In this document: positions 19,105 through 26,990 of the stretch, piece after piece
Position numbering within the stretch: the first letter of the stretch is position 1
Layout: every line of letters starts with the position of its first letter
Origin: Variovorax sp. WS11
GTDB taxonomy: Bacteria; Pseudomonadota; Gammaproteobacteria; Burkholderiales; Burkholderiaceae_C
DNA: 64,000 nt
Direction of reading: 5' to 3'
Assembly: GCF_010499245.1 (NCBI RefSeq)
Contig: NZ_JAAGOW010000001.1
Coordinates: forward strand, 3,100,001 to 3,164,000
The notes under the pieces: generated by a model
What the model was told of the DNA's origin: nothing
The model's database searches: none
What the model saw: only the letters and a program-made list of their open reading frames with translations
Made by a program: the position numbers and the translations under genes

Positions 19105-19761
19105 GTGGTCCGTCGTACCAAGGAAGAGGCGCTGGCGACCCGGCATCGGCTGCTCGATGCCGCGGAGGTGCTGTTCCAGTCTCAAGGTGTTTCGCAGACC
19201 ACGCTGCAGCAGATCGCGCAGGAGGCCGGCGCCACGCGTGGTGCGATCTACTGGCACTTCAAGGACAAGCCGGACCTCTTCAACGCCATGATGGAGCGCG
19301 TCACGCTGCCGCTGGAGTCCGCCACCCGCGAGGCCAGCGCGGCCAACGAGGACCCGCTGGCCGCGATCGAGCAGGTGATGGTGCAGGCCCTGAGCCTGAT
19401 GACGACCGACCCCCAGGTGCGGCGGGTCTTCGAGGTGGCCACGCTCAAGGTCGAGTACACGGACGAGATGGCGCCGGTGCTGCAGCGCCATCGCAGCGCG
19501 CGCAACGAATGCGTGGCGGATTTCGTGCATGCGCTGCAGCATGCGGCGAGCCGCGCGGGGATCGAGCTGCCCATACCGGCGAAGACCGCGGCGTATGGGC
19601 TGCATGCGGTGATCAGCGGGTTGATTCAGGACTGGCTGCTGGAGCCGGGGCGTTTGACCTCGTGCCGGCGGGGCGGCATCTGTTCAATGTCTATCTTGCG
19701 GGGCTTGGGGTTCGAGCGCAGGGCGGGGTGGGGGAGGGGCGCCGCAAAGGGGGCTGCGTGA
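19105..19761 (+). CDS. AcrR/TtgR-type TetR repressor, C-terminus probably frameshifted
   Basis: The GTG start at 19105 follows AAAGGAG with a 4-base gap and gives the classic opening V-R-R-T-K-E-E-A; a GTG at 19051 would lie beside the operator and is rejected. HTH is at residues 25-60 (T-L-Q-Q-I-A-Q-E-A-G-A-T-R-G-A-I-Y-W-H-F), and the ligand domain has V-F-E-V-A-T-L-K-V-E-Y. Up to W-L-L-E-P-G-R (residue 183) it follows the family. After that the frame gives an atypical Arg/Gly/Ser-rich tail, whereas the neighbouring frame reads F-D-L-V-P-A-G-R-H-L-F-N-V-Y-L, the expected family ending. One missing T at the TTT run 19653-19655 explains this. The last helix of the dimer domain is thus probably altered, or the base is a sequencing error. 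Confidence 0.85.
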   Translation: MVRRTKEEALATRHRLLDAAEVLFQSQGVSQTTLQQIAQEAGATRGAIYWHFKDKPDLFNAMMERVTLPLESATREASAANEDPLAAIEQVMVQALSLMTTDPQVRRVFEVATLKVEYTDEMAPVLQRHRSARNECVADFVHALQHAASRAGIELPIPAKTAAYGLHAVISGLIQDWLLEPGRLTSCRRGGICSMSILRGLGFERRAGWGRGAAKGAA

Positions 19762-19804
19762 TCAGTGATAATGGCGGGCTTCGGCCGCTGGGCCGGAGCC
19801 CCAT

Positions 19805-19876
19805 CTCGCTGTATTTCAATGGATAGAATTCGGCCCTCCGAAGGCTGAGATCCAGGTTCGATTCCTGGCGGCCTTC
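19805..19876 (+). tRNA. tRNA-Arg(CCG)-like sequence, probably degenerate
   Basis: A plausible anticodon arm is C-G-G-C-C / CTCCGAA / G-G-C-T-G with anticodon CCG (19838-19840), followed by a perfect T-arm CCAGG-TTCGATT-CCTGG (19852-19868). The D-loop AATGGATA is tRNA-like but its stem has only 3 pairs. In the acceptor only the inner four pairs form (GCTG with CGGC), the outer three do not, and no CCA is encoded. A strong terminator follows immediately. This is either a decayed tRNA gene or a non-standard one; I cannot decide from sequence alone. Confidence 0.45.
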
Positions 19877-19912
19877 AAAGGCCGGAAGCATCCGTATGCT
19901 TCCGGCCTTTTT
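19877..19912 (+). terminator. Strong intrinsic terminator
   Basis: A 15-bp perfect stem (19877-19891 with 19896-19910) with a 4-base CCGT loop and a TTTTT run. It directly abuts the tRNA-like sequence and also serves the repressor transcript. Confidence 0.9.
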
Positions 19913-20032
19913 CGTTTTCCCTCTGAGAATGCCATGCCGGTCGTGCGAGTGCGTGCGAGCGCGAAGATGTTCGACGTGGACACGCGGTAGGCACGGCCGA
20001 ACACGGATGCACGCCGACCGAACCGACCCCTG

Positions 20033-20257
20033 TCAGAACTGCGTATGCGCTCCCTGCGAAGGCATCGGGATGACCGCGTCGACCTGACTGCCCGCTGCCC
20101 CCAGCGTCGTTGACGCTCCCCCGGTCTCGCTGTCTCCGGTTGAGAACAGAAACGTTCCCCATGCAAGCGCAAGGCATGCAAGCAGCACGGGCCAGCCAAA
20201 CGCGAGGACCAATGCCGCCATTGCAAGGGGGCTCACAAGGAAGGCGATAAGTCGCAT
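20033..20257 (-). CDS. Small hypothetical membrane protein
   Basis: A 74-residue ORF with GGAG seven bases upstream of ATG 20257. Residues 4-43 form one or two hydrophobic helices (L-I-A-F-L-V-S-P-L-A-M-A-A-L-V-L-A-F-G-W), followed by a polar Gly/Ser/Thr-rich tail. No family is recognised. It stands alone between a terminator and the epimerase gene; the 260 bases to its right (20258-20518) hold no convincing gene or signal. Confidence 0.45.
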   Translation of the reverse strand: MRLIAFLVSPLAMAALVLAFGWPVLLACLALAWGTFLFSTGDSETGGASTTLGAAGSQVDAVIPMPSQGAHTQF

Positions 20258-20518
20258 ACGTGTCTCCAAAATCGTTCGTCATCGGCAGGCCCGCCTCGTT
20301 CGTACGAGTGATGGGTCTTGCCTGAGGTCCAATGTAGGCATCTGAGCAAGCGAATACATGAGCGGTGTGCCCCTATCCGAGGAGGACAGAACGCCCGTCT
20401 TCGTTCGACGTCAGGCATGACTAAACGCCCACTGTGTACCCATTGAACGGCCTCGTCGGTGTTACCCGGAGGTGGCCTTCCAGGGTCTTTGCCGTTCCCC
20501 CGGTGACCGGACTCGACC

Positions 20519-21454
20519 TCAGCTTCCCAGCCGGCTGCCGAGCGCCTCGAAGCGCCACTGCATGCGCATCCTCAGCGTCTCGTCGCGCGCCAGCGTCCGC
20601 AGCCCCGGCCGGCCCTCGAGATGAAAGGCATCGATAGGCTGCGTGATCGGCTCGAAGCAAAAGGCATTGCCATCGCGCGGCCGGTACATCAGGCAGTAGT
20701 GGCGCTCCGCACCGCCATCCTCCTCGAAGTCCGGCATCGTCAAGCTCAGCCGCAGCCCATGCTCCGGCCACTCGATGCGCGCATGCCCGCCCCACCCGGT
20801 GTACGCGTTGTCGACGAAGCTCCCGAAGGCCGGAGCACCGCGTCCCAGGTCCCAGTCCTCAGGGATCTGCTCGGTGTGCCGTGTCGGCAGCGGGTCATCG
20901 CCGCACAACCAGACCCCTTGCACCGGCGCGACGATGCGCGTGCGCGCCGTGCGCAGGAACCACGGATGCACGCCGAGCCCGTAGGGCAGCGGCGTCGACC
21001 CCAGGTGCTGCACTTCGAGCGTCTGCTCGAGCCCGTCGTCGACCAGGCGAAACCGCTGCACCGCGCGGTACTCGTACGGATTGCCATCGAAGCGCAGCGA
21101 CTGCAGCGTCATCGTCGCGGTGTCGTCCTCCAGGCTGTCCAGCTGCCAGGCCTGCAACCAGCCGTCGCCGTGGATCGGGTAGGGCTCGCCCGCGCGGTTC
21201 GGCCGCATCGGATGAAACTCGCCCGACTCCTCGAAGCCCCCGCCGCTGATCCGGTTGGACCACGGCACCATGGGAAAGGAAGCCATGCGGTAGAGATCGG
21301 CCGTGACGCCGTCCCACGGCCGCCAGAGGTCCAGCAGGCCCTCGGCGCGCTCGAGCTGCCAGGCGGCCACACTACCGCCGAGCGAGGGCACGAGGCCCAA
21401 GCGCTGGCGGCCGTGCCGCAGCCAGACGGTGGGGTGCGGAGCGTCCGTGGCCAT
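20519..21454 (-). CDS. Aldose 1-epimerase (mutarotase) family protein
   Basis: A 311-residue beta-sandwich mutarotase that interconverts anomers of a free aldose. Family signatures are F-P-M-V-P-W-S-N-R-I-S-G-G-G-F, P-I-H-G-D-G-W (catalytic His), G-L-G-V-H-P-W-F-L (second His) and the late F-C-F-E-P-I-T-Q-P-I-D-A-F-H with catalytic Glu. The ATG at 21454 lies 4 bases after the lactonase stop; a TTG at 21469 would overlap the lactonase. Its place suggests that it supplies the right anomer to the sugar 1-dehydrogenase of this cluster. Confidence 0.9.
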   Translation of the reverse strand: MATDAPHPTVWLRHGRQRLGLVPSLGGSVAAWQLERAEGLLDLWRPWDGVTADLYRMASFPMVPWSNRISGGGFEESGEFHPMRPNRAGEPYPIHGDGWLQAWQLDSLEDDTATMTLQSLRFDGNPYEYRAVQRFRLVDDGLEQTLEVQHLGSTPLPYGLGVHPWFLRTARTRIVAPVQGVWLCGDDPLPTRHTEQIPEDWDLGRGAPAFGSFVDNAYTGWGGHARIEWPEHGLRLSLTMPDFEEDGGAERHYCLMYRPRDGNAFCFEPITQPIDAFHLEGRPGLRTLARDETLRMRMQWRFEALGSRLGS

Positions 21455-21458
21455 GCTG

Positions 21459-22379
21459 TCAGCCGGCAAAGCGAAAGGCCGGCAGCCCCGGGCTGTCGAC
21501 CTCGATCGCGAACAGCCCGCCCGCCAGCGGCTCGGCCGCGCATTGCGCCTCGTCCAGCCCCACCTTGGCCGAGCTGATGTACAGCGTGCGCAGCTCGGGC
21601 CCGCCGAAGGCGCAGTTCGTCACCTGGCTCACCGGCAGCTCGATGCGCGCCAGCTCGTCGCCGCTCAGCGGATGGTGGCAGCTCACGCAGCTGCCGGCCC
21701 AGTGCGCGATCCAGAGGCGGCCCGCCGCATCGGTGGTCATGCCGTCCGGCAGGCCGTCGCCGCGGGCGAAGCGCAGCCAGAGCCGGCGGTGGGCGAGGGT
21801 GCCGCGCTCCGGGTCGACGTCGTAGGCGAGGATGGCGCCCTTGACCGTGTCGTTGAAGTACATCGTGCGGCCGTCGAGCGACCAGGTCGGTCCGTTGGTC
21901 ACCGCGAAGCCGCTGTCGTGCTGCGCGCATTGGCCGTCGGGGTCGTAGCGGTACAGCGCGCCGCTCGGGGCCACGCAGTCGAAGTCCATGGTGCCGCCCC
22001 AGAAGCGGCCGCGGGCGTCGCACTTGCCGTCGTTGAAGCGGTTGCTGAGCAGCTCCGGCTCGGGCCGGTGCAGCCACTGCGGGCCCGCTTCGGCCGCCGC
22101 CGGATCGAAGAAGGCAAAACCGCGCCGCAGCGTGACGATCAGCCCGGGCGCGTTCTCGCGTTCGGCCAGCGCCGAGATCTCCTCGTCGAAGCGCCATTCG
22201 TCCTGCTTGCCGCTCGATGGATCGAGCCGCGACAGGCGCTTCTCCAGGATGTCGACCCAGTAGAGCGCCTGCTCGCGCGCCGACCACATCAGCCCTTCGC
22301 CGAGGCTCGCGCCCGCGGGCTGGATGCAGCGCAGCGCGCCTTCGAAGCGCGGAGCGGTAAATGTCGTGGAAAGACCCAT
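21459..22379 (-). CDS. SMP-30/gluconolactonase-family sugar lactonase (probable L-arabinolactonase)
   Basis: A 306-residue six-bladed beta-propeller hydrolase. It has the metal/catalytic words G-E-G-L-M-W (Glu ligand), N-R-F-N-D-G-K-C-D-A-R-G-R-F-W-G-G-T-M (Asn ligand), T-N-G-P-T-W-S-L-D-G and L-P-D-G-M-T-T-D-A-A-G-R-L-W (Asp base). It hydrolyses aldonolactones; the neighbouring arabonate/KDA dehydratases point to L-arabino-gamma-lactone. It is the first gene of a two-gene minus-strand unit with the epimerase, divergent from the SDR across a strong palindrome. Confidence 0.9.
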   Translation of the reverse strand: MGLSTTFTAPRFEGALRCIQPAGASLGEGLMWSAREQALYWVDILEKRLSRLDPSSGKQDEWRFDEEISALAERENAPGLIVTLRRGFAFFDPAAAEAGPQWLHRPEPELLSNRFNDGKCDARGRFWGGTMDFDCVAPSGALYRYDPDGQCAQHDSGFAVTNGPTWSLDGRTMYFNDTVKGAILAYDVDPERGTLAHRRLWLRFARGDGLPDGMTTDAAGRLWIAHWAGSCVSCHHPLSGDELARIELPVSQVTNCAFGGPELRTLYISSAKVGLDEAQCAAEPLAGGLFAIEVDSPGLPAFRFAG

Positions 22380-22466
22380 GCGTGTCTCCGATCCAAGTCT
22401 GGCGGGTCACTCCGGACCCTTGACGCGCCGCATCGTAGCAAGGCATATTGATAAGCGAAAGCCTGC

Positions 22467-22492
22467 AATTGCGTATATATCGATACGCAATT
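22467..22492. promoter_or_regulatory. Strong palindromic operator between lactonase and SDR
   Basis: AATTGCGTAT (22467-22476), a 6-base spacer ATATCG, and ATACGCAATT (22483-22492) make a perfect 10-bp inverted repeat. It lies in the 141-base divergent region of two pathway genes. Size and symmetry suit a dimeric GntR/IclR/LacI-type regulator. The adjacent LysR gene is not an obvious fit, so the regulator may lie elsewhere. Confidence 0.65.
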
Positions 22493-22520
22493 TGCAATGT
22501 CAGATAACCAGGAGACCTTC

Positions 22521-23315
22521 TTGACCGCCACCGCCCGGCGCGCCGACGCGCCTGCTTTTTCCACCTATCCCAGCCTGCGCGACAAGACCGTCTTCGTGAC
22601 CGGCGGCGGCAGCGGCATCGGCGCCGCGATCGTCGCCGCCTTCGCCGAGCAGGGCGCGCGGGTCGCCTTTGTCGACATCGCAGAGGAGGCCAGCGCCGCG
22701 CTCGCGCGGCAGATTGGCGAGGCGGGCCATCGCGCCCCCTGGTGGCGGACCTGCGATGTGCGCGACATCGCCGCATTGCAGGCCGCCGTCGCCGACGCCG
22801 CACGCGAGCTCGGCGACTTCGCGGTGCTGGTCAACAACGTCGCGAGCGACGACCGCCACACGCTCGAATCGGTCACGCCCGACTACTACGACGAGCGCAT
22901 GGCCATCAACGAGCGCCCGGCCTTCTTCGCCATCCAGTCCGTGGTGCTCGGCATGAAGCGCCTGGGCGGCGGCTCCGTCGTCAACCTCGGCTCGACGGGT
23001 TGGCAGGGCAAGGGAGGCGCCTATCCCTGCTATGCCATCGCCAAGTCGTCGGTCAATGGCCTCACGCGCGGCCTGGCCGTGAACCTGGGGCGCGACCGCA
23101 TCCGCATCAACACCGTCTCGCCGGGCTGGGTCATGACCGAGCGCCAGGTCCGCCTTTGGCTCGACGCCGAGGGCGAACAGGCCCTCGCGCGCAACCAGTG
23201 CCTGCCCGACCGCCTGCAGCCGCACGACATCGCCCGCATGGTGCTCTTCCTGGCCTCCGACGACGCGGCCATGTGCACCGCGCAGGAATTCAAGGTCGAC
23301 GCCGGCTGGGTCTGA
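22521..23315 (+). CDS. SDR-family dehydrogenase, probable L-arabinose/sugar 1-dehydrogenase
   Basis: A short-chain dehydrogenase of 264 residues. The Rossmann motif is T-G-G-G-S-G-I-G, the N-N-V-A-S is a variant NNAG motif, and the active site is the Ser in L-G-S-T-G-W with Y-A-I-A-K. The C-terminus is typical (A-Q-E-F-K-V-D-A-G-W-V). I chose the TTG at 22521 because AGGAG sits six bases upstream; an ATG at 22497 has no ribosome site and lies almost on the palindrome. In the cluster it is the only candidate for oxidising the free sugar to its lactone, the first step of the pathway. Confidence 0.85.
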   Translation: MTATARRADAPAFSTYPSLRDKTVFVTGGGSGIGAAIVAAFAEQGARVAFVDIAEEASAALARQIGEAGHRAPWWRTCDVRDIAALQAAVADAARELGDFAVLVNNVASDDRHTLESVTPDYYDERMAINERPAFFAIQSVVLGMKRLGGGSVVNLGSTGWQGKGGAYPCYAIAKSSVNGLTRGLAVNLGRDRIRINTVSPGWVMTERQVRLWLDAEGEQALARNQCLPDRLQPHDIARMVLFLASDDAAMCTAQEFKVDAGWV

Positions 23316-23321
23316 GGCAGC

Positions 23322-24284
23322 TCAGGCGTCGACTTCCAGCCGACGCCCATAGACCGCGAGGCTGGCCGCCTTCAGCGCCCGCATCATCACCTTCGCCGCC
23401 GGCGACAGCAGCCGGTCCGTGTGGGTGATGATGCCGAAGGCGTCCATGTGGCAGGGCACGGCCACGGGCAGCACCGAACCCAGGCCGTGCGCGGCGTAGT
23501 AGCGCGCCACGTCGGTCGCCAGCACCGCGAGCATGTCCGACTGCTGCAGCATGCGGGTGATGAAGAGCAGGGCCGAGGTCTCGATCACGTTGATCGGCGG
23601 CGCCAGCCCTTCCTCCCTGAACATCAGCTCGAAGCGGTGCCGCAGCACGCTGCCCGACGGCGGCACGATCCAGCCCGCGCCGACCAGGTCTCGCAGCGTC
23701 AGCCCGGTCATCGCCAGCAGCGGGTGCCCGGGCCGCACCAGCGCAGACACCGGCTCCTCGGTCAGCGGCTCGTAGTGCAGCTTGGCCTTGTCGTGCTCAG
23801 CGGACAGCCGCGCCACGAGGATGTCGAGCTTGCCCTGCTCGAAGCGCTCCATCAGCACCGCGCTGGTCTCGATCTCCAGCGCCACGCGCAGGTTGGGCTG
23901 GTCGCGCTTGACGATCGCGATGGCGGGCGGCATCAGCGTCAGCCCCGGCGCGGTGATGGTGCCCACGCTCACCTGGCCGAAGCGCCCGGCCTTCAGCGCC
24001 ATGAGTTCGTCGTGCGCTTCGTTGAGGCTGGCCAGCGCCATGCGCGCGTGGCGGATCATGCACTCGCCGTACCAGGTGGGCCGCATGCCGCGCGGCAGGC
24101 GCTCGAAGAGCGGGACCTCCAGCACGTCCTCCAGATCCTTGAGCAGCTTGGAGGCGGCCGGCTGCGTCATGTTCAGCACCTGCGCGGCGCGATGGATGTT
24201 GCCTTCCTCCGCCAGCGCGACCAGCAGCAAGAGCTGCCGCGTCTTGAGGCGTGCACGGATGAACCAGTGCGTGTAGTTCGTCAT
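23322..24284 (-). CDS. LysR-family transcriptional regulator (GbpR-like)
   Basis: A 320-residue LysR regulator. The HTH is at residues 14-45 (T-R-Q-L-L-L-L-V-A-L-A-E-E-G-N-I-H-R-A-A-Q-V-L-N-M-T-Q-P-A-A-S-K). The effector domain includes V-S-V-G-T-I-T-A-P and the mid-domain words R-P-G-H-P-L-L. The N-terminus W-F-I-R-A-R-L-K-T-R-Q resembles the GbpR/sugar-operon subgroup that controls ChvE/GguAB systems. ATG 24284 has GGA upstream. It converges on the SDR gene (7-base gap) and diverges from the dehydrogenase/transport operon, its likely target, with inducer probably a pathway sugar or acid. Confidence 0.88.
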   Translation of the reverse strand: MTNYTHWFIRARLKTRQLLLLVALAEEGNIHRAAQVLNMTQPAASKLLKDLEDVLEVPLFERLPRGMRPTWYGECMIRHARMALASLNEAHDELMALKAGRFGQVSVGTITAPGLTLMPPAIAIVKRDQPNLRVALEIETSAVLMERFEQGKLDILVARLSAEHDKAKLHYEPLTEEPVSALVRPGHPLLAMTGLTLRDLVGAGWIVPPSGSVLRHRFELMFREEGLAPPINVIETSALLFITRMLQQSDMLAVLATDVARYYAAHGLGSVLPVAVPCHMDAFGIITHTDRLLSPAAKVMMRALKAASLAVYGRRLEVDA

Positions 24285-24321
24285 GGGGTTTTCCTGAATC
24301 CTGTTTCCGGTATCGATTCGA

Positions 24322-24338
24322 TCCAAATCTTCATTGGA
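24322..24338. promoter_or_regulatory. LysR-type box in the divergent promoter region
   Basis: TCCAA-N7-TTGGA, a dyad with the T-N11-A spacing expected of a LysR recognition site. It is located 38 bases upstream of the LysR start and 64 bases before the aldehyde dehydrogenase start. Confidence 0.45.
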
Positions 24339-24401
24339 AAGATATCAGTGCGATTCCTACACTCCGCCGCACCTTCCGCCATTAATCCAGGAGCCCCAAC
24401 G

Positions 24402-25859
24402 TTGAAGCGCAGTCCCGAAGTCCAGCTCAGCGCCCGCCATTACATCAATGGCCGCTGGGAGACGGGCGTGACCAGCGGGCTGAGCATCAACCCCTCGGAC
24501 CTGCGCGAGACGGTGGCCGAGTACGCGCGCGCCGACCGCAGCCAAACCGAGCAGGCCGTGCGCGCCGCGGCCGACGCCTTCCGCGCCTGGAGCATGACCA
24601 CGCCGCAGCGCCGCGCCGACGCGCTCGACCAGATCGGCAGCGAGATCCTGGCGCGCAAGGACGAACTGGGCCTGCTGCTGGCGCGCGAGGAGGGCAAGAC
24701 CCTGCCGGAGGCCGTGGCCGAAGCCGCGCGCGCCGGGCAGATCTTCAAGTTCTTCGCCGGCGAGGCGCTGCGGGTGGGCGGCGAAACCGTCGCATCGCTG
24801 CGCCCGGGCGTGCATGTGGACATCACGCGCGAACCCGTGGGCGTGGCCGGCCTGATCACCCCCTGGAACTTCCCGCTGGCCATTCCCGCCTGGAAGATCG
24901 CGCCGGCGCTCGCTTGCGGGAACGCGGTGGTGTTCAAGCCCTCCGAGCTGGTGCCGGCCTGCGGCTGGGCGCTTGCCGAGATCATCGGCCGCGCCGCGCT
25001 GCCGGCGGGCACCTTCAATCTGGTGATGGGCAGCGGGCGCGAGGTCGGCCAGGCGCTGATCGAGCATCCGCTGGTGGATGCGCTCAGCTTTACCGGCTCC
25101 GCGGCGACCGGCGAGCGCGTGCTGCAGGCCGCTGCCGGCCGGCGCGCCAAGGTGCAGCTCGAGATGGGCGGCAAAAATCCGCTGGTCGTGCTCGCCGATG
25201 CCGACCTCGAGCTGGCCGTGGACTGCGCGGTGCAGGGCGCCTTCTTCTCCACCGGCCAGCGCTGCACGGCTTCGAGCCGCCTCATCGTCGAGGCGCGGGT
25301 GCACGACGCCTTCGTCGCGCGTCTCAAGCAGCGCATGGCCGCGCTGAAGGTCGGCCATGCGCTCGAGCCCGGCGTGGACATCGGCCCGGTGGCCGACCGC
25401 GCGCAGCTCGAAGAGAACATGGCCGCCATCGCGACCGCGCGCGAAGAGGGCGCCGAGCACGTGTACGGCGGCGACCTGCTGCAGCGCCCAAGCGAGGGCC
25501 ACTACATGAGCCCTGCGCTGTTCCTCGCCCAGCCCAACCACCGTATCGCCCGCGAGGAGATCTTCGGCCCGGTGGCCTGCGTGCTGCGCGCCGACGATGC
25601 CGAGCACGCGCTGGCGCTGGCCAACGACACGCCATTCGGCTTGTGCGCCGGCATCTGCACCAACTCGCTGCGCCATGCGATGCACTTCCGCCGCCATGCG
25701 CGCGTGGGCATGACGATGGTCAACCTGCCCACCGCCGGCATCGACTACCACGTGCCCTTCGGCGGTCGCAAGGCGTCCAGCTACGGCGCGCGCGAGCAGG
25801 GCCGCCATGCGGCCGAGTTCTACACCACGGTGAAGACCGGCTACATGAAGGCCGCGTGA
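24402..25859 (+). CDS. Aldehyde dehydrogenase, probable 2-oxoglutarate semialdehyde dehydrogenase
   Basis: A 485-residue NAD(P)-dependent aldehyde dehydrogenase. The coenzyme/active-site series is visible: T-P-W-N-F-P-L-A-I-P, F-K-P-S-E-L-V-P, F-T-G-S-A-A-T-G, the general-base Glu in Q-L-E-M-G-G-K-N-P and the nucleophile in T-G-Q-R-C-T-A-S-S-R. The TTG start at 24402 follows CCAGGAG. In the non-phosphorylating pentose pathway this enzyme oxidises 2-ketoglutaric semialdehyde to 2-oxoglutarate, the exit into the TCA cycle; the assignment rests on gene context. First gene of the long plus-strand operon. Confidence 0.88.
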   Translation: MKRSPEVQLSARHYINGRWETGVTSGLSINPSDLRETVAEYARADRSQTEQAVRAAADAFRAWSMTTPQRRADALDQIGSEILARKDELGLLLAREEGKTLPEAVAEAARAGQIFKFFAGEALRVGGETVASLRPGVHVDITREPVGVAGLITPWNFPLAIPAWKIAPALACGNAVVFKPSELVPACGWALAEIIGRAALPAGTFNLVMGSGREVGQALIEHPLVDALSFTGSAATGERVLQAAAGRRAKVQLEMGGKNPLVVLADADLELAVDCAVQGAFFSTGQRCTASSRLIVEARVHDAFVARLKQRMAALKVGHALEPGVDIGPVADRAQLEENMAAIATAREEGAEHVYGGDLLQRPSEGHYMSPALFLAQPNHRIAREEIFGPVACVLRADDAEHALALANDTPFGLCAGICTNSLRHAMHFRRHARVGMTMVNLPTAGIDYHVPFGGRKASSYGAREQGRHAAEFYTTVKTGYMKAA

Positions 25860-25962
25860 AGCGTCCAGGAGGGAAGCGCTGCCGCCAACAGCAAGAGCCG
25901 AAGTCTGCAGCCATGACAGTGCGTTTCGATGTTTTAAACCATACCAACCAGGAGACAACAGC

Positions 25963-26928
25963 ATGAAACTGAACCGCCGCACATTGACCACCGCCATCGC
26001 CGCCGCCTCGCTGGCCGCGCTTCTGCCGGCCACCGCGCTGGCGCAGAAGAAGATCGTCCTCGGCTTCAGCCAGGTCGGCGCGGAGAGCGAATGGCGCACC
26101 GCCAACACCGAGTCGATCAAGTCGGCCGCCAAGGAGGCCGGCATCGAGCTCAAGTTCTCCGACGCGCAGCAGAAGCAGGAGAACCAGATCAAGGCCATTC
26201 GCTCCTTTATCGCGCAGAAGGTCGACGTGATCGCGTTTTCGCCCGTGGTCGAGTCGGGCTGGGAGACGGTGCTGCGCGAAGCCAAGGCCGCCAAGATCCC
26301 GGTGGTGCTGACGGACCGCTCCGTCAACACCAAGGACGATTCGCTCTACGTCAGCTTCATGGGCTCCGACTTCGTCGAGGAAGGCCGCAAGGCCGGGCGC
26401 TGGCTGGTCGAGAAGATGAAGGACCAGAAGGGCGAGGTCAACATCGTCGAGCTGCAGGGCACGGTGGGCTCGGCGCCCGCGATCGACCGCAAGAAGGGCT
26501 TCGAGGAAATCATCAAGGCCGACCCCAAGTTCAAGATCATCCGCTCGCAGACCGGCGACTTCACCCGCGCCAAGGGCAAGGAGGTGATGGAGGCCTTCCT
26601 CAAGGCCGACGGCAAGAAGATCAATGTGCTCTACGCGCACAACGACGACATGGCCATCGGCGCCATCCAGGCGATCGAGGAGGCGGGGCTGAAGCCGGCC
26701 AAGGACATCACCATCATCTCCATCGACGCCGTGAAGGGCGCGTTCGAGGCCATGATCGCCGGCAAGCTGAATGTCTCGGTCGAGTGCAGCCCGCTGCTGG
26801 GGCCGCAGCTGATGTCGGCGGTGAAGGACATCAAGGCCGGCAAGCCCTTGCCCAAGCGGATCGTGACGGAGGAAACCATCTTCCCGATGGAAGTTGCCGC
26901 AAAAGAATTCCCGAAGCGCAAATACTGA
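25963..26928 (+). CDS. ytfQ: YtfQ-like sugar ABC transporter substrate-binding protein
   Basis: A 321-residue periplasmic binding protein with a signal peptide ending A-L-A-Q. The mature part shows V-L-G-F-S-Q-V-G-A-E-S-E-W-R-T-A-N-T, I-R-S-F-I-A-Q-K-V-D-V-I-A-F-S-P-V and V-L-Y-A-H-N-D-D-M-A-I-G, a close match to E. coli YtfQ, which binds furanose sugars (galactofuranose, arabinofuranose). AGGAG lies upstream. Its cognate ATPase and permeases are the YtfR/YtfT/YjfF-like proteins at 30.9-34.6 kb, although ChvE and GguAB-like genes intervene. Confidence 0.9.
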   Translation: MKLNRRTLTTAIAAASLAALLPATALAQKKIVLGFSQVGAESEWRTANTESIKSAAKEAGIELKFSDAQQKQENQIKAIRSFIAQKVDVIAFSPVVESGWETVLREAKAAKIPVVLTDRSVNTKDDSLYVSFMGSDFVEEGRKAGRWLVEKMKDQKGEVNIVELQGTVGSAPAIDRKKGFEEIIKADPKFKIIRSQTGDFTRAKGKEVMEAFLKADGKKINVLYAHNDDMAIGAIQAIEEAGLKPAKDITIISIDAVKGAFEAMIAGKLNVSVECSPLLGPQLMSAVKDIKAGKPLPKRIVTEETIFPMEVAAKEFPKRKY

Positions 26929-26990
26929 AATGAGGCAAGGGCGCGCGCCCCCGCCGCGCGCCCGCCGAACAACTCCAGGAGACCCAGCCC

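Noticed and set aside
19691..19891. Minus-strand 66-codon ORF over the tRNA-like region
   Set aside because: The peptide (R-Q-E-S-N-L-D-L...) is the known kind of false protein produced by translating the antisense of a tRNA.
19875..20282. Minus-strand 135-codon ORF
   Set aside because: It overlaps the terminator and the better supported 74-codon membrane ORF, has no ribosome site and mixed composition.
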